Positions 27,764-37,343 are shown, counted from the first letter of the stretch. The stretch: 64,000 nt of DNA from Paenibacillus thiaminolyticus (GCF_007066085.1 NZ_CP041405.1:1364001-1428000), one strand, 5' to 3'. Program-made: numbers and translations. The notes: generated by a model not told the origin, from the letters alone.

Positions 27764-28687
27764 TTATTTTCGGTTAGCTAGGATGGTCGCGACATCTTGA
27801 ATCGATTGTCTGCCTGCCATACTGATGCCGGCAAGCTGAAAGAAGCCGTGGTTCACGCCTAAATACCTCTTGCAATGCGCCTCAACGCCTGCTTCCAACA
27901 AACGGCGATATAACGCCTCCCCCTCGTCCACAAGCGGATCAAATTCCGCCGTACAAATATGAGTTGGCGGGAGACCTGCCAAATCATTGCGGTATAGCGG
28001 GCTCGCTTCGCGATGATCAGGAGCCAGATCGGATAAATAAGCCTCAAACCCGCTTAGCAAAGCGTCCCGTGTAACTATATAATCATCGCCATATTTTTGA
28101 TAGCTATTGCTTCTGCCTTCGGCGTCCAGCATGGGATAAATGAGAATTTGCCGCTGCGGCATCCACTGCCCTTGTTCTTTTAAGCGAAGACAGGTCACCA
28201 GTGCCAGATGCCCTCCTGCACTGTCCCCGGCAATCGTGATGTTATCGGGGTCGCCGCCCCAAGATAAGGCATGTTCGCGAGCGATAGCAGCGGCTGTGAA
28301 CGCATCATCATGCGCTGCCGGATACACATGCTCCGGGGCTAACCGGTAATCGGCAGCAATGACCAAAGCGCCTCCCAGATTAGATAGCAAACGCATCTGA
28401 CGATCATGGGTTTCGAAATCGCCGCTGACAAAACAGCCTCCATGATAAAAAATCAAAACCGGAAGATCGCCTTGTTCCGATGGCTTGTAGATGCGTAGCC
28501 GTATGCCGTCAATCGTGTGTTCCAAAATATCGTGGACCGGGACGGCCTCTCCGGCCAAGTGGACCGTATCCAAATATCCCTGCCTCCGCTCTTGGATGCT
28601 TTGCTTTCTTGCCGAAGGTCGTCCGCTCTCGATAAATTGGGCAACCAATTGTCGAATACCCGGCTCAAGGCCGCTTATATCTGCCAT
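27764..28687 (-). CDS. Alpha/beta hydrolase, hormone-sensitive-lipase family
   Basis: 307 residues. The oxyanion motif HGG lies in YHGGCFVSGD, the nucleophile serine in GDSAGG, the acid in FDPLVDEGE, and the histidine in GVNHGFFQL, giving a complete esterase triad. No signal peptide is seen, so it is cytosolic. The substrate is probably a short-chain ester; the natural one cannot be told from context. GGAGAGTG precedes the start. It seems to be a single-gene unit. Confidence 0.88.
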   Translation of the reverse strand: MADISGLEPGIRQLVAQFIESGRPSARKQSIQERRQGYLDTVHLAGEAVPVHDILEHTIDGIRLRIYKPSEQGDLPVLIFYHGGCFVSGDFETHDRQMRLLSNLGGALVIAADYRLAPEHVYPAAHDDAFTAAAIAREHALSWGGDPDNITIAGDSAGGHLALVTCLRLKEQGQWMPQRQILIYPMLDAEGRSNSYQKYGDDYIVTRDALLSGFEAYLSDLAPDHREASPLYRNDLAGLPPTHICTAEFDPLVDEGEALYRRLLEAGVEAHCKRYLGVNHGFFQLAGISMAGRQSIQDVATILANRK

Positions 28688-28767
28688 TTTCTATTCACTC
28701 TCCACATAGCTTATACATCTCTCAGTTTGTACCAAAGCCAGTTTGTTTGACATTCTCTAAGTTGAGA

Positions 28768-29270
28768 CTAAGTAAAATAAGTCCGGTGGCGCGGCTTGGT
28801 AAAATACAAGTAGTTTATACTCTCTATCTCAGAACGGACCTCAATAAGGTTATTGACCAGCCTGTTGTCTACTGTCATAAAACTGATCCCGTACAAGCGG
28901 GCCATTGAAACATTAACGGCATCCGCCGCGCCCAAATGATTCGTTAAATCCTGACAAAACGCATAATTTTATCGCGAACGGCTTCCTTGTCTTTCTGAGT
29001 AAAGTTGTCCGACTCATGGGGACAGGCGATTAAATATTGTGCTAACGCACGCTGAGCCAAATTGACTATCTCATTAATGATAGTCGGGTTAACAAACAAA
29101 AAAAGTACGTCTTCATTATTGAAAACGTAGGTGTCGAACAGATTTTTAACTGTTGCATGATAAGCATCGAAAGGATTGAAGTAAGCATACAGAACCCCAG
29201 TATCAATGAGGATGCTCTCCTCTGGCTCAAAACCGCAAAATCCCGAAGCATTAAAATCAACGATTTTCAT
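28768..29270 (-). pseudogene. PIN-domain protein, frameshifted
   Basis: The first part (start ATG at 29270) carries a PIN nuclease N terminus: ILIDTGVLYAYFNPFDAYH with the first catalytic aspartate, and NEIVNLA with the second acidic residue. The frame stops at 28944 after RFVRI. One frame over, beginning with DLTNHLGAADAVNVSMARL and reading GISFMTVDNRL, the missing C-terminal third with the later acidic residues continues to a TAG at 28768. One lost or gained base near 28948 explains this. The gene is AT-richer than its neighbours and has no antitoxin beside it, which suggests acquired DNA that is decaying. A sequencing error is the alternative. Confidence 0.75.
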
Positions 29271-29386
29271 ATTTCCACCAATCTCTGACCTTGTCCATGA
29301 CACCATCTCCTAAAACTCACTTTAAGATCAGTATTCACAGACCGTATATCTATCATGCTTGCTGATTCGGCTAGCTTTTTCCTTAT

Positions 29387-29395
29387 ATTATAGCA
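29387..29395 (-). promoter_or_regulatory. Extended -10 element upstream of PIN gene
   Basis: TGCTATAAT on the minus strand is a perfect -10 hexamer with a TGn extension, about 115 bases before the PIN start. No good -35 is seen. Confidence 0.35.
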
Positions 29396-29471
29396 TATTC
29401 CGCCGATGTTGGGAGATTAGTATTGCCCCCAATTCCTGTCCCCCTCCTACTAGTGCAAATTTCTTCTCCTC

Positions 29472-29515
29472 AAAAAAACGTGCAGGCCCCTTGAGTGTCA
29501 AAGAGCTCTGCACGT
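29472..29515 (-). terminator. Terminator of pfl operon
   Basis: ACGTGCAG and CTGCACGT pair around a 22-base loop, and on the minus strand seven T residues follow directly. It lies just downstream of the pflA stop. Confidence 0.8.
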
Positions 29516-29528
29516 CGCGTTGCAATAT

Positions 29529-30263
29529 TCAATTCGCTGCGGCTTCGGTCCGGCCCTGTTCAATCAGCCGCTGTGCCCGCTCCGCTTCCTCCGCCGTCGG
29601 CGTCGGAATGCCTTCCAGCGGGTACTTCTCGCCAAGCTGCTCCCATTTATAGACCCCCATCTGGTGGTATGGGAGCACATCCACTTTCTCGACGCCCTGC
29701 AGCGAGCCGATGAAGCGGCCGAGATTCAGCAGATCCTGCTCGTCATCGTTAATCGTCGGCACGAGCACATGCCGGATCCACATCTTCTTCCCGTGGTCTG
29801 ACAGCCAACGCGCCGTCTCCAGAGTGCGCGTGTTCGGCACGCCTGTCAAGGCCAAGTGCTTCTCATTGTCGATATGCTTGAGATCGAGCAGCACCAGGTC
29901 GGTCAGGTCGTACAGCTCGGTCAGCTTCGTCACGTCGTTGACGCCGTTCGTATCGAGCGCCGTCGGCAAGTTCCAACGCTTCTTCACCTGCTTGAACAGT
30001 TCCTTCACGAAGGGAGCCTGCAATGTCGGCTCCCCGCCCGATACAGTCAAGCCGCCGCCGGAGCTGCGATAATACGGAAGGTAGGACTCGATTTCCGAGA
30101 GCGCTTCTTCTACGGACATCTCGGTGCCGCCGTGCAGATCCCAGGTATCCCGGTTGTGGCAATATTTGCACTTCAGGGCGCAGCCCTGCATGAACAGAAT
30201 GAAGCGGATACCCGGCCCATCCACCGTGCCGAACGTTTCTACGGAGTGTATGCGTCCAATCAT
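29529..30263 (-). CDS. pflA: Pyruvate formate-lyase activating enzyme (radical SAM)
   Basis: About 244 residues. The radical-SAM cluster motif CALKCKYC (CxxxCxxC) binds the [4Fe-4S] cluster that splits S-adenosylmethionine to place the glycyl radical on PflB. The start at 30263 gives the usual MIGRIHSVETFGTVDGPG beginning; a GTG at 30272 is an alternative closer to GAAGGGA. It follows pflB by 42 bases and ends the operon at a strong terminator. Confidence 0.95.
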   Translation of the reverse strand: MIGRIHSVETFGTVDGPGIRFILFMQGCALKCKYCHNRDTWDLHGGTEMSVEEALSEIESYLPYYRSSGGGLTVSGGEPTLQAPFVKELFKQVKKRWNLPTALDTNGVNDVTKLTELYDLTDLVLLDLKHIDNEKHLALTGVPNTRTLETARWLSDHGKKMWIRHVLVPTINDDEQDLLNLGRFIGSLQGVEKVDVLPYHQMGVYKWEQLGEKYPLEGIPTPTAEEAERAQRLIEQGRTEAAAN

Positions 30264-30305
30264 GTCGCTCACGGTCCCTTCTCTTCCGGCTAACATGCCT
30301 GTGTG

Positions 30306-32567
30306 TTACATGCTGCCGTGGAATGTGCGGTTGATAACATCGAGCTGCTGCTCGCGCGTCAGCTTGATGAAGTTGACCGCATATCCGGATACGCGAATCG
30401 TCAATTGCGGATAATTTTCCGGATGTTCCATCGCGTCAAGCAGCTGCTCGCGGTCAAATACGTTGACGTTCAAGTGATGCCCCTTGCTGCCGAAGTAGCC
30501 ATCCAGCATCGACGTCAAGTTCGATTTGCGCGAATCGAGCTCCTTGCCCAGCGCCTTCGGCACGATGGAGAACGTGTTCGAGATGCCGTCAAGGCTGTGC
30601 TCATATGGCAGCTTCGCGACGGAGCTCAGCGAAGCCAAGGCTCCTTTGCGGTCGCGGCCGTGCATTGGGTTCGCCCCAGGAGCGAACGGTTCGCCCGCTT
30701 TGCGTCCATCCGGCGTCGTACCGGTCTTCTTACCATAGACGACGTTCGACGTAATCGTCAATACGGATTGGGTTGGGAGCGCATTGCGGTATGCATGATG
30801 CTTCCGGATCATATTCATGAACGATTCAACCAGGTCGATCGCGATGCTGTCTACGCGATCGTCATTGTTGCCGTAGCAAGGATATTCGCCTTCGGTCTCG
30901 AAGTCCACCGCGATTCCTTGCTCGTTGCGAATCGGTCTGACTTTCGCGTACTTGATGGCGCTGAGCGAGTCGGCTGCGACCGACAGGCCCGCGATGCCGC
31001 ATGCCATCGTCCGGAGAATTTCACGGTCATGCAATGCCATTTCAATCCGTTCGTAGCTGTATTTATCATGCATATAGTGAATGACATTCAGCGTGTTCAT
31101 ATACAGCTTCGCCAGCCACTCCATCATCTGCTTGAACCGTTTGACGACTTCATCGTAATCAAGCACTTCGCTCGTAATCGGAGGCAGCTCCGGTCCGACC
31201 TGCACGCCCAGCTTCTCGTCCTTGCCGCCATTGATGGCGTACAGCAGACATTTCGCCAGGTTGGCGCGAGCGCCGAAGAACTGCATTTGCTTACCGATGC
31301 GCATCGCGGATACGCAGCAGGCGATACCGTAATCATCGCCATAGATTGGGCGCATCAGATCATCGTTCTCGTATTGAATCGAGCTCGTCTCGATCGATAC
31401 TTTGGAGCAATATTTTTTGAATGCTTCCGGAAGCTTCGTCGACCACAGCACAGTCAGGTTCGGCTCTGGAGCCGGTCCCAGATTGTACAGGGTGTGCAGG
31501 AAGCGGAAGCTGTTCTTCGTGACGCGGGTCGTGCCATCCACGGCCATGCCGCCGATCGATTCAGTCACCCATGTAGGGTCGCCGCTGAACAAGTCATTAT
31601 AATCCGGCGTACGCAGGAACTTGACGATACGGAGCTTCATAACGAAATGGTCGACCAGCTCTTGGGCTTCTTCTTCGGTCAGCGCGCCTTCCTCCAGATC
31701 CCGTTCGATATAAATATCGAGGAAAGACGATACGCGGCCGAGCGACATTGCCGCACCGTTCTGCTCTTTGATTGCTGCCAAGTAACCGAAGTAAACCCAT
31801 TGGAAAGCTTCCTTCGCATTTTGAGCCGGCTTGGAAATATCGAAGCCATGCATCTCGGCCAGCTGCTTCAACTCCGTCAGCGCCCGGATTTGCTCGGACA
31901 GCTCTTCGCGGTCGCGGATAACGTCATCCGTCATCACGTCAACTTCCAGGTCGTTCAGATCCTTCTGCTTCATCTTAATAAGGAAATCTACGCCGTACAA
32001 TGCTACGCGGCGGTAGTCGCCGATAATGCGTCCGCGCCCGTACGCGTCCGGCAAGCCTGTAATAATGCCGGCTTTGCGGGCCATGCGCATATCGGAAGTA
32101 TATGCATCAAATACGCCTTGGTTATGCGTCTTGCGAATGTCTGTGAACATTTTGATGATTTCATCAGGCATTTCGAAGCCGTACGCTTTACAAGCGTCAA
32201 TCATCATCCGGATGCCGCCGAACGGCTGGATGGAACGGCGGAACGGAGCGTCGGTTTGCACGCCGACTACCTTCTCCTTATCCTTGTCCAAATAGCCTGG
32301 TTTATGCGAGGTAATCGTCGATGGTGTATTGACATCGACATCCCACACGCCGCCGCGTTCGCGCTCTTCCTTCGACAATTGGCTTACGATATCCCATAGA
32401 TCTTTGGTGTTCTGGGTCGGTCCGGCCAAGAATGCCTCATCACCGTGATAAGGCTGGATGTTGCCTTCCAAGAAATTGGGCACATCCACATGATTTTGCC
32501 ATTTTCCCGTATTGAATCCACGCCACGCTTGTTCTTTTACTTCTGTTTTACGTTCCATCACCGACAT
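30306..32567 (-). CDS. pflB: Formate acetyltransferase (pyruvate formate-lyase)
   Basis: 753 residues from the ATG at 32567 with GGAGGG 5 bases upstream; a longer reading from 32621 has no such site. It turns pyruvate and CoA into acetyl-CoA and formate under anaerobiosis. The active-site pair is in GIACCVSAM and the radical glycine in RVSGYAV near the C terminus, both intact. It is the first gene of pflBA, with three Fnr-like boxes upstream. Confidence 0.97.
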   Translation of the reverse strand: MSVMERKTEVKEQAWRGFNTGKWQNHVDVPNFLEGNIQPYHGDEAFLAGPTQNTKDLWDIVSQLSKEERERGGVWDVDVNTPSTITSHKPGYLDKDKEKVVGVQTDAPFRRSIQPFGGIRMMIDACKAYGFEMPDEIIKMFTDIRKTHNQGVFDAYTSDMRMARKAGIITGLPDAYGRGRIIGDYRRVALYGVDFLIKMKQKDLNDLEVDVMTDDVIRDREELSEQIRALTELKQLAEMHGFDISKPAQNAKEAFQWVYFGYLAAIKEQNGAAMSLGRVSSFLDIYIERDLEEGALTEEEAQELVDHFVMKLRIVKFLRTPDYNDLFSGDPTWVTESIGGMAVDGTTRVTKNSFRFLHTLYNLGPAPEPNLTVLWSTKLPEAFKKYCSKVSIETSSIQYENDDLMRPIYGDDYGIACCVSAMRIGKQMQFFGARANLAKCLLYAINGGKDEKLGVQVGPELPPITSEVLDYDEVVKRFKQMMEWLAKLYMNTLNVIHYMHDKYSYERIEMALHDREILRTMACGIAGLSVAADSLSAIKYAKVRPIRNEQGIAVDFETEGEYPCYGNNDDRVDSIAIDLVESFMNMIRKHHAYRNALPTQSVLTITSNVVYGKKTGTTPDGRKAGEPFAPGANPMHGRDRKGALASLSSVAKLPYEHSLDGISNTFSIVPKALGKELDSRKSNLTSMLDGYFGSKGHHLNVNVFDREQLLDAMEHPENYPQLTIRVSGYAVNFIKLTREQQLDVINRTFHGSM

Positions 32568-32658
32568 CGTAATCCCTCCATACTGTTTACTTTTCGTATG
32601 TGCTGACAACGAAGGCGCCACCCGACACGGTTCTCTCTATACCTTAACCTTACTTTGT

Positions 32659-32674
32659 TGTGATGAATTTCACA
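32659..32674. promoter_or_regulatory. Fnr box proximal to pflB
   Basis: TGTGA-TGAATT-TCACA is a perfect match to the TGTGA-N6-TCACA core. It lies about 40 bases upstream of the likely pflB transcription start (a TATAGAGA tract on the minus strand at 32633-32641), the position used for class II activation. It also resembles a Rex site. Confidence 0.7.
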
Positions 32675-32823
32675 TTTAAGGGTACGCGGCTGTTACCTTC
32701 TGCCTTCTTCGTTCGATAACCGCCCGCTTTTTTCCTGCCTGAGTGGCTTACGCAGCGTCGCCGCTGCACTGCAGCCTCTATCCTTGCCGCATTTTAATTG
32801 TACCTCCTTTCACGTAGTTTCGG

Positions 32824-32839
32824 TGTGATGTACATCACA
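32824..32839. promoter_or_regulatory. Fnr box, upstream of pflB (distal 1)
   Basis: TGTGA-TGTACA-TCACA is a perfect palindrome of the Fnr/Crp type, about 165 bases further from pflB than the proximal box and 30 bases from the next one, i.e. three helical turns centre to centre. Confidence 0.65.
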
Positions 32840-32853
32840 AAGAAGCAACTTTT

Positions 32854-32869
32854 TGTGAAAATAATCACA
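32854..32869. promoter_or_regulatory. Fnr box, upstream of pflB (distal 2)
   Basis: TGTGA-AAATAA-TCACA, core matched in full. It lies between pflB and the adhE terminator, in a 436-bp gap that otherwise holds no gene. Confidence 0.6.
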
Positions 32870-32919
32870 TAAAATAGATAAAAGCACGATTATTTCTGCA
32901 GCGCTTGCCCTCACACGCG

Positions 32920-32951
32920 AAAAGCAGCGAAGAGCTATTGCTCTCCGCTGC
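32920..32951 (-). terminator. Terminator of adhE
   Basis: GCAGCGaAGAGC-TATT-GCTCTcCGCTGC forms a stem with one mismatch, followed on the minus strand by TTTTCG, 50 bases after the adhE stop. Confidence 0.65.
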
Positions 32952-33003
32952 CTGTTCATACGCTAGTGGTGGCTAGTCATGTGCTAGTGATGCACTGTTT
33001 TTC

Positions 33004-35625
33004 TTATTCGAAGCGGCCATAGAAAGCGTCGCGGTATACTTCCGCCAGCTCGGTTACGAGCGGCAGCTTCGGATTGGCGGTTGTGCATTGGTCTTCGAAG
33101 GCGCGATCGGCCAGATAGTCGACGCGGGATTCGAAATCCTTGGCATCGAAGCCCAGCTCCTGGAACGACTCGGGAATGCCCAGCTCGCGGTTCAGGCCGC
33201 GGATGGCCTCGATAAGGCTCTTCACGCCCTCCTCCGTCGTGCGGGCCGGCAATCCGAGAATGCGGGCGATCTCGGCATAGCGCACATCTGCGACGAAATG
33301 GTCATATTTTGGGAAGGAAGCGAACTTCGTCGGCTTCTTCGCGTTGTAGCGGATGACATGCGGCATCAAAATCGCATTCGTGCGGCCGTGCGCCGTATGG
33401 TACTGCGCCCCCCACTTATGCGCCAAGCTGTGGTTGATGCCGAGGAACGCATTCGCGAACGCCATTCCCGCCAAGGTCGAAGCGTTATGCATTTTTTCAC
33501 GCGCTTTCGGGCATGCTTCCCGGTAAGACTTCACCAGGTTCTCGAAGACGAGTTGGATGGCTTTAATCGCCAGACCGTCCGTATAATCGCTAGCCATGAC
33601 GGAGACGTAAGCTTCAATCGCATGCGTCAATACGTCCATACCGGTGTCGGCCACGGCCGTCTTCGGCAAGCTGTAGACGAATTCAGGGTCGATGATGGCC
33701 ACGTCTGGCGTCAGCTCATAGTCTGCCAGCGGATATTTCGTGTTGCCCTTCTCTTTGTCCGTGATGACCGCGAACGAGGTAACCTCGGATCCGGTACCGG
33801 ACGTTGTCGGAATGGCGACGAATTTGGCCTTTTGGCCCAGGCGCGGGTATTTGAATGTGCGCTTGCGGATATCCAAGAACTTCTGCTTCAGATTATCGAA
33901 GTCAGTATCCGGATATTCGTAGAACAGCCACATGCCCTTCGCCGCGTCCATCGGCGAGCCGCCGCCCAAGGCGATAATGCAGTCGGGCTCGAAGCTCCGC
34001 ATCATTTCCGCCCCGCGCTCTACCGTCTTCGTGGACGGATCCGGCTCGACATCGGAGAAGACTTCGATCGCAACCGGCGTGCGGCGCTGGCGCAGATAGT
34101 ATTCCAGCTTCTCGACGTACCCGAGCTTCACCATCATGGCGTCGGTGACGATCATCACCCGGTGAATGTCCGGCATTTTGGCCAAATATTGCGTTGCACC
34201 CTTTTCAAAATAAATCTTGTTCGGCACTTTAAACCATTGCATATTCACAGTTCGCTTCGCCACCCGTTTAATATTGAGCAGATTGACGGCCGTTACGTTG
34301 GAAGACGTCGAGTTGCGTCCATAGGAGCCGCAGCCCAAGGTCAACGAAGGGATATTCGTGTTGTAAATATCCCCGATAGCGCCGTGTGTCGACGGCGAGT
34401 TGACGAGAATCCGTCCGGTCTGCAGACGGTCAGCGAAGCGGTTAATCACGTCATCGTCGTGGGAATGAATGACGGAGGAGTGACCCATGCCGCCAAAAGT
34501 GACGATCTCGGCTGCCCGGTCAATACCTTCCTGCACATTCTTCACTTTATAGCAGGCGAGCACAGGGCTCAGCTTCTCGGCAGACAGCGGGAACTTCGGA
34601 CCGACGCCGTCCAGCTCGGCTACGAGTATCTTCGTATCGTCCGGCACCGAAATCCCTGCCATCTCGGCAATCTGCTTCGCCGACTGGCCGACAATAGCCG
34701 GATTGACGGCGCAGGATTCTGGCTTCATCGCCATGCCCTGCAGCTTGCCGATCTCTTCTTTCGTCAGGAAGCGGCAGCCTTTGGCCTGCATCAGCTTTTT
34801 CACTTCGGCGAAGACCGGTTCTTCGATAATGACCGCCTGCTCGGATGCGCAGATCATACCGTTGTCGAATGTTTTGGACAGAATCAAGTCGGTAACTGCC
34901 TGCTCCAGTTCCGCCGTCTTGTCAATGAAGCAAGGCACGTTGCCCGGACCTACGCCGAGCGCCGGCTTCCCGCAGCCGTACGCCGCCCGGACCATGCCCG
35001 CACCGCCTGTCGCGAGGATGAGCGCTACGTCCGGATGATTCATCAGTGCATTGGTCGCGTCCATGGACGGATACTCAATCCATTGGATACAGTTCTCAGG
35101 TGCGCCGTATTTGACCGCTGCGTCATGCAAAATGCGCGCTGCTTCCGCACTGCATTTCTGCGCCGACGGATGGAATCCGAAAATAATCGGGTTGCGTGTC
35201 TTAATGGAAATGAGCGCCTTAAACATCGTCGTGGATGTCGGGTTCGTCACCGGGGTAATCCCCATTACGATACCGACCGGCTCCGCAATTTTCATATATG
35301 CGCCATTCGGATTGTCCTCGATGACGCCGACGGTTTTCTCGTATTTAATCGAGTTGAAGATGTACTCCGTGGCAAAAATATTTTTCGTGATTTTGTCTTC
35401 ATATACGCCGCGGCCTGTCTCTTCGACCGCCATTTTCGCCAAGTGCATATGCTTGTCGAGACCGGCTAACGCCATTTGCTGCACAATCGTGTCAATCTGT
35501 TCCTGCGTCATGTCCATAAATGCGGCTTGAGCCTTCTTGGCGCGTGCCACCAATTGATCAATATGTTCTGCTGCGTTCGGAACATTCTTCTTTTCCATTG
35601 CTGTTGCTTTCGGTTGTGCTGCCAT
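33004..35625 (-). CDS. adhE: Bifunctional acetaldehyde-CoA/alcohol dehydrogenase
   Basis: 873 residues. It reduces acetyl-CoA to acetaldehyde and then ethanol, regenerating NAD+ in fermentation. The N-terminal aldehyde dehydrogenase half has the catalytic cysteine in NGMICASEQ; the C-terminal iron alcohol dehydrogenase half has [12 protein letters not shown] and the metal histidines in [17 protein letters not shown] start it at the ATG at 35625 ([11 protein letters not shown]), behind GGAGGCGGAG, because a GTG 42 codons upstream falls inside the Rex box at the probable transcription start. AdhE usually polymerises into spirosomes. Confidence 0.96.
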   Translation of the reverse strand: MAAQPKATAMEKKNVPNAAEHIDQLVARAKKAQAAFMDMTQEQIDTIVQQMALAGLDKHMHLAKMAVEETGRGVYEDKITKNIFATEYIFNSIKYEKTVGVIEDNPNGAYMKIAEPVGIVMGITPVTNPTSTTMFKALISIKTRNPIIFGFHPSAQKCSAEAARILHDAAVKYGAPENCIQWIEYPSMDATNALMNHPDVALILATGGAGMVRAAYGCGKPALGVGPGNVPCFIDKTAELEQAVTDLILSKTFDNGMICASEQAVIIEEPVFAEVKKLMQAKGCRFLTKEEIGKLQGMAMKPESCAVNPAIVGQSAKQIAEMAGISVPDDTKILVAELDGVGPKFPLSAEKLSPVLACYKVKNVQEGIDRAAEIVTFGGMGHSSVIHSHDDDVINRFADRLQTGRILVNSPSTHGAIGDIYNTNIPSLTLGCGSYGRNSTSSNVTAVNLLNIKRVAKRTVNMQWFKVPNKIYFEKGATQYLAKMPDIHRVMIVTDAMMVKLGYVEKLEYYLRQRRTPVAIEVFSDVEPDPSTKTVERGAEMMRSFEPDCIIALGGGSPMDAAKGMWLFYEYPDTDFDNLKQKFLDIRKRTFKYPRLGQKAKFVAIPTTSGTGSEVTSFAVITDKEKGNTKYPLADYELTPDVAIIDPEFVYSLPKTAVADTGMDVLTHAIEAYVSVMASDYTDGLAIKAIQLVFENLVKSYREACPKAREKMHNASTLAGMAFANAFLGINHSLAHKWGAQYHTAHGRTNAILMPHVIRYNAKKPTKFASFPKYDHFVADVRYAEIARILGLPARTTEEGVKSLIEAIRGLNRELGIPESFQELGFDAKDFESRVDYLADRAFEDQCTTANPKLPLVTELAEVYRDAFYGRFE

Positions 35626-35735
35626 CTTCTCCGCCTCCGCTCCGTAGACCAAGTCAACCCGGGGTTCCGCTTCTTTGCCGGTATTATTTCTATTTATGAT
35701 GCTGCGGATATCATCCGATGTTCCTCGGTTTTTAT

Positions 35736-35753
35736 TTGTGAATCTTTTCACAA
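35736..35753. promoter_or_regulatory. Rex operator at adhE transcription start
   Basis: TTGTGAA-TCTT-TTCACAA is a perfect 18-base Rex consensus. It covers the expected adhE start point (about 35751), downstream of the -10 element. Rex, the NADH/NAD+ sensor, would block transcription when NADH is low. Confidence 0.85.
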
Positions 35754-35757
35754 TCCA

Positions 35758-35763
35758 AGTGTA
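35758..35763 (-). promoter_or_regulatory. adhE -10 element
   Basis: TACACT on the minus strand matches 4 of 6 positions of TATAAT. It puts the start near 35751 and the Fnr box centre at about -42, with no good -35, as in class II Fnr-activated promoters. Confidence 0.5.
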
Positions 35764-35785
35764 GCTTATTTGCGGATGAACTGTA

Positions 35786-35801
35786 TGTGATCTGCATCAC
35801 A
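35786..35801. promoter_or_regulatory. Fnr box proximal to adhE
   Basis: TGTGA-TCTGCA-TCACA, a perfect palindromic core, centred about 42 bases before the inferred adhE transcription start. Confidence 0.75.
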
Positions 35802-35813
35802 TATTGATTCTTT

Positions 35814-35888
35814 TTTCCGTCTATATTTTATACCCTGATTTCCGTGCATATTTTATACCCTGATTTCCGTCTATCTTTTACAGCCTGA
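35814..35888. repeat. Three tandem 25-bp repeats between two Fnr boxes
   Basis: The unit TTTCCGTCTATATTTTATAC plus CCTGA repeats at 35814, 35839 and 35864; the second copy differs at two bases (GC for CT) and the third at several. It lies between the two Fnr boxes of the adhE/fnr divergent region and includes AT-rich tracts. It may only be a spacer or may bind a protein. Confidence 0.75.
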
Positions 35889-35896
35889 CCAGACTT

Positions 35897-35912
35897 TGTG
35901 ATGCTCGTCACA
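35897..35912. promoter_or_regulatory. Fnr box, middle of adhE-fnr intergenic region
   Basis: TGTGA-TGCTCG-TCACA, a full core match, 111 bases upstream of the proximal adhE box and 102 bases before the box nearest fnr. It could serve either gene. Confidence 0.65.
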
Positions 35913-35998
35913 ATCTGTCGCTAATTTGTAAAAAATTTAAACATTTCTAAATTGACAAGACTCGCTGGAACGTACATGATAGTAGTATCAAAGGATTT

Positions 35999-36014
35999 AG
36001 TGAAACATGTCACA
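35999..36014. promoter_or_regulatory. Fnr box of fnr promoter
   Basis: Read on the minus strand it is TGTGA-CATGTT-TCACT, the Bacillus Fnr consensus without a mismatch. Two readings are possible: it lies downstream of a TTGACA-17-CATGAT promoter at 35952-35980 and would repress, or it lies at about -41 of a weak start near 36047 and would activate fnr. Confidence 0.65.
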
Positions 36015-36073
36015 TGATATATCATAAAACCCAATAAATAACATTTAGAAATAGACAATTGGAGGCGAATGGA

Positions 36074-36793
36074 GTGGCCAACATGATGGAACAACTCGGC
36101 GAACACTGCAACTTATCGTGTTTCTCGGAGCAGAACCGACAGCGGCTGTTGGAGATTGCGAAGGATCGGACCTACCCCGAGAACTCGCATCTATTTTGGG
36201 AAGGCGACGTATCCGATAAGCTCTTCATTCTCAAGAGCGGCCGCGTCAAAATAACGAAATCTACGGATGAAGGCAAGGAATTGATTCTCTATATGTATCA
36301 AGCCGGAGACATGATCGGGCAGGTCGACCCGTTCAACAGCACGAAGCATAGCTTCACGGCGGAAGTGATCGAGGAAGCCGAGCTGGGCATGATCGATCAA
36401 AAGGATATTGAGATTTTAATCTGCCAATACTGCGATTTTTCGATCGACTTCATGAAATGGATGGGGATCCATCATCGTCTGACGCAGACGAAGTTCCGCG
36501 ATCTAATGATGTATGGCAAGCCGGGCGCGCTGTGCTCGACATTGATCCGCCTGTCCAACACGTACGGAGAGGAGCTGGACGACGGCGGCGTGCTCATCAA
36601 CAAGAAGATTACGCACACCGATTTGTCGAACATGATCGGCGCTACCCGCGAGAGCGTCAACCGAATGCTGAGCGATCTCCGCAAGAAGGGCGTGCTCGAA
36701 TACGAGAGCGGCATGATTGTCATCCGCGAGCTCGATCATCTGCGGGACGTCTGCCGGTGTGAAATGTGTCCGAAGGAGATCTGCCGCATCTAG
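36074..36793 (+). CDS. fnr: Anaerobic regulator Fnr (Crp/Fnr family, Bacillus type)
   Basis: About 239 residues: a cyclic-nucleotide-binding-like domain (LFWEGDVSDKLFILKSGRVKI), a dimer helix, and a Crp-type HTH (ITHTDLSNMIGATRESVNRMLSDLRKKG). The C-terminal end CEMCPKEIC gives the CX2CX4C set that in Bacillus subtilis Fnr holds the oxygen-labile [4Fe-4S] cluster, unlike the N-terminal cysteines of E. coli FNR. I start at a GTG (36074) with GGAGG 8 bases upstream; an ATG at 36083 is possible. It is divergent from adhE and is the likely activator at the boxes around pflB and adhE. Confidence 0.93.
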   Translation: MANMMEQLGEHCNLSCFSEQNRQRLLEIAKDRTYPENSHLFWEGDVSDKLFILKSGRVKITKSTDEGKELILYMYQAGDMIGQVDPFNSTKHSFTAEVIEEAELGMIDQKDIEILICQYCDFSIDFMKWMGIHHRLTQTKFRDLMMYGKPGALCSTLIRLSNTYGEELDDGGVLINKKITHTDLSNMIGATRESVNRMLSDLRKKGVLEYESGMIVIRELDHLRDVCRCEMCPKEICRI

Positions 36794-36839
36794 TTAACCG
36801 ATTACGACGGCCCTTCCTTCCCCATCCAATCGCATATCG

Positions 36840-36870
36840 AAGCCAGCAGCTTGATGCCGCTGGCTTTTTT
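36840..36870 (+). terminator. Terminator of fnr
   Basis: AAGCCAGCAGC-TTGAT-GCCGCTGGCTT pairs strongly and is followed by six T residues, a textbook intrinsic terminator 46 bases after the fnr stop. Confidence 0.9.
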
Positions 36871-36880
36871 GCATGTCTGC

Positions 36881-37050
36881 CTTGGCCAGTTGCATTCCGC
36901 GCTTGGCCAGTGTTATCTGCACTTGCCCAGCAGACTTGCATTTGCCAGTTGCAATCCCCCACTTGTCCAGTATACCTGCATTTGCCAGTTGCATTCCGCA
37001 CTTGGCTATATCCACACTTCCGCATTTGCCCAGTTGTACCCAAATCCTGC
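36881..37050. repeat. Degenerate tandem array, about 20-bp unit
   Basis: About eight head-to-tail units like CTTGGCCAGTTGCATTCCGC, 19-27 bases long, run without spacers directly after the fnr terminator. Open frames on both strands through it are a by-product of the repeat. The rest of the gap up to 37303 shows no gene or signal. Confidence 0.7.
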
Positions 37051-37303
37051 ATTTGTACATCAATTTTCGCCGATTTAGCTTATAACGGTTACAATTCCTG
37101 CGCTAACGCATCATTTTCGCTAATTTCATCATCTTTTAGAGCGGGACCATGATAATTGATGTACTTCTTGCAGGAATTTCAGTCCGGGTTAGTAGCAAGT
37201 ATCCGAATGCTGCAGTTTTGCAGTATTTAAGAGCACATCCAATAGAAAAGGAGTCTTGAAGGCAAAACAACACCCTCAACTCAGGGCCATCGGATTCCGT
37301 ATG

Positions 37304-37343
37304 TAAAAAAGCCCAAAGCTGGAGGATTGCTCCCGCTTCAGGC
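37304..37343 (-). terminator. Terminator of nirBDC operon
   Basis: On the minus strand AGCCTGAAGCGGGAG-CAAT-CCTCCAGCTTTGGGCT forms a long stem with small mismatches, followed by six T residues, about 100 bases after the nirC stop. Confidence 0.75.

Noticed and set aside
28944..29306. Intact 120-residue PIN protein
   Set aside because: The rest of the domain is found in the adjacent frame, so the short form is a truncation.
33088..35469. Long plus-strand open frame opposite adhE
   Set aside because: Composition is Arg/His/Leu-rich and patternless; adhE on the other strand is certain.
35626..35751. N-terminal extension of AdhE from a GTG
   Set aside because: It overlaps the Rex box at the transcription start, and the ATG at 35625 has a good ribosome site and the usual length.
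36881..37050. CRISPR array
   Set aside because: Units are contiguous and variable, with no constant repeat and unique spacers; the same holds for the arrays at 20314 and 41297.
36794..37063. 89-residue open frame with repeating peptide pattern
   Set aside because: It only reads the 20-bp tandem repeat behind the fnr terminator; other frames are open too.
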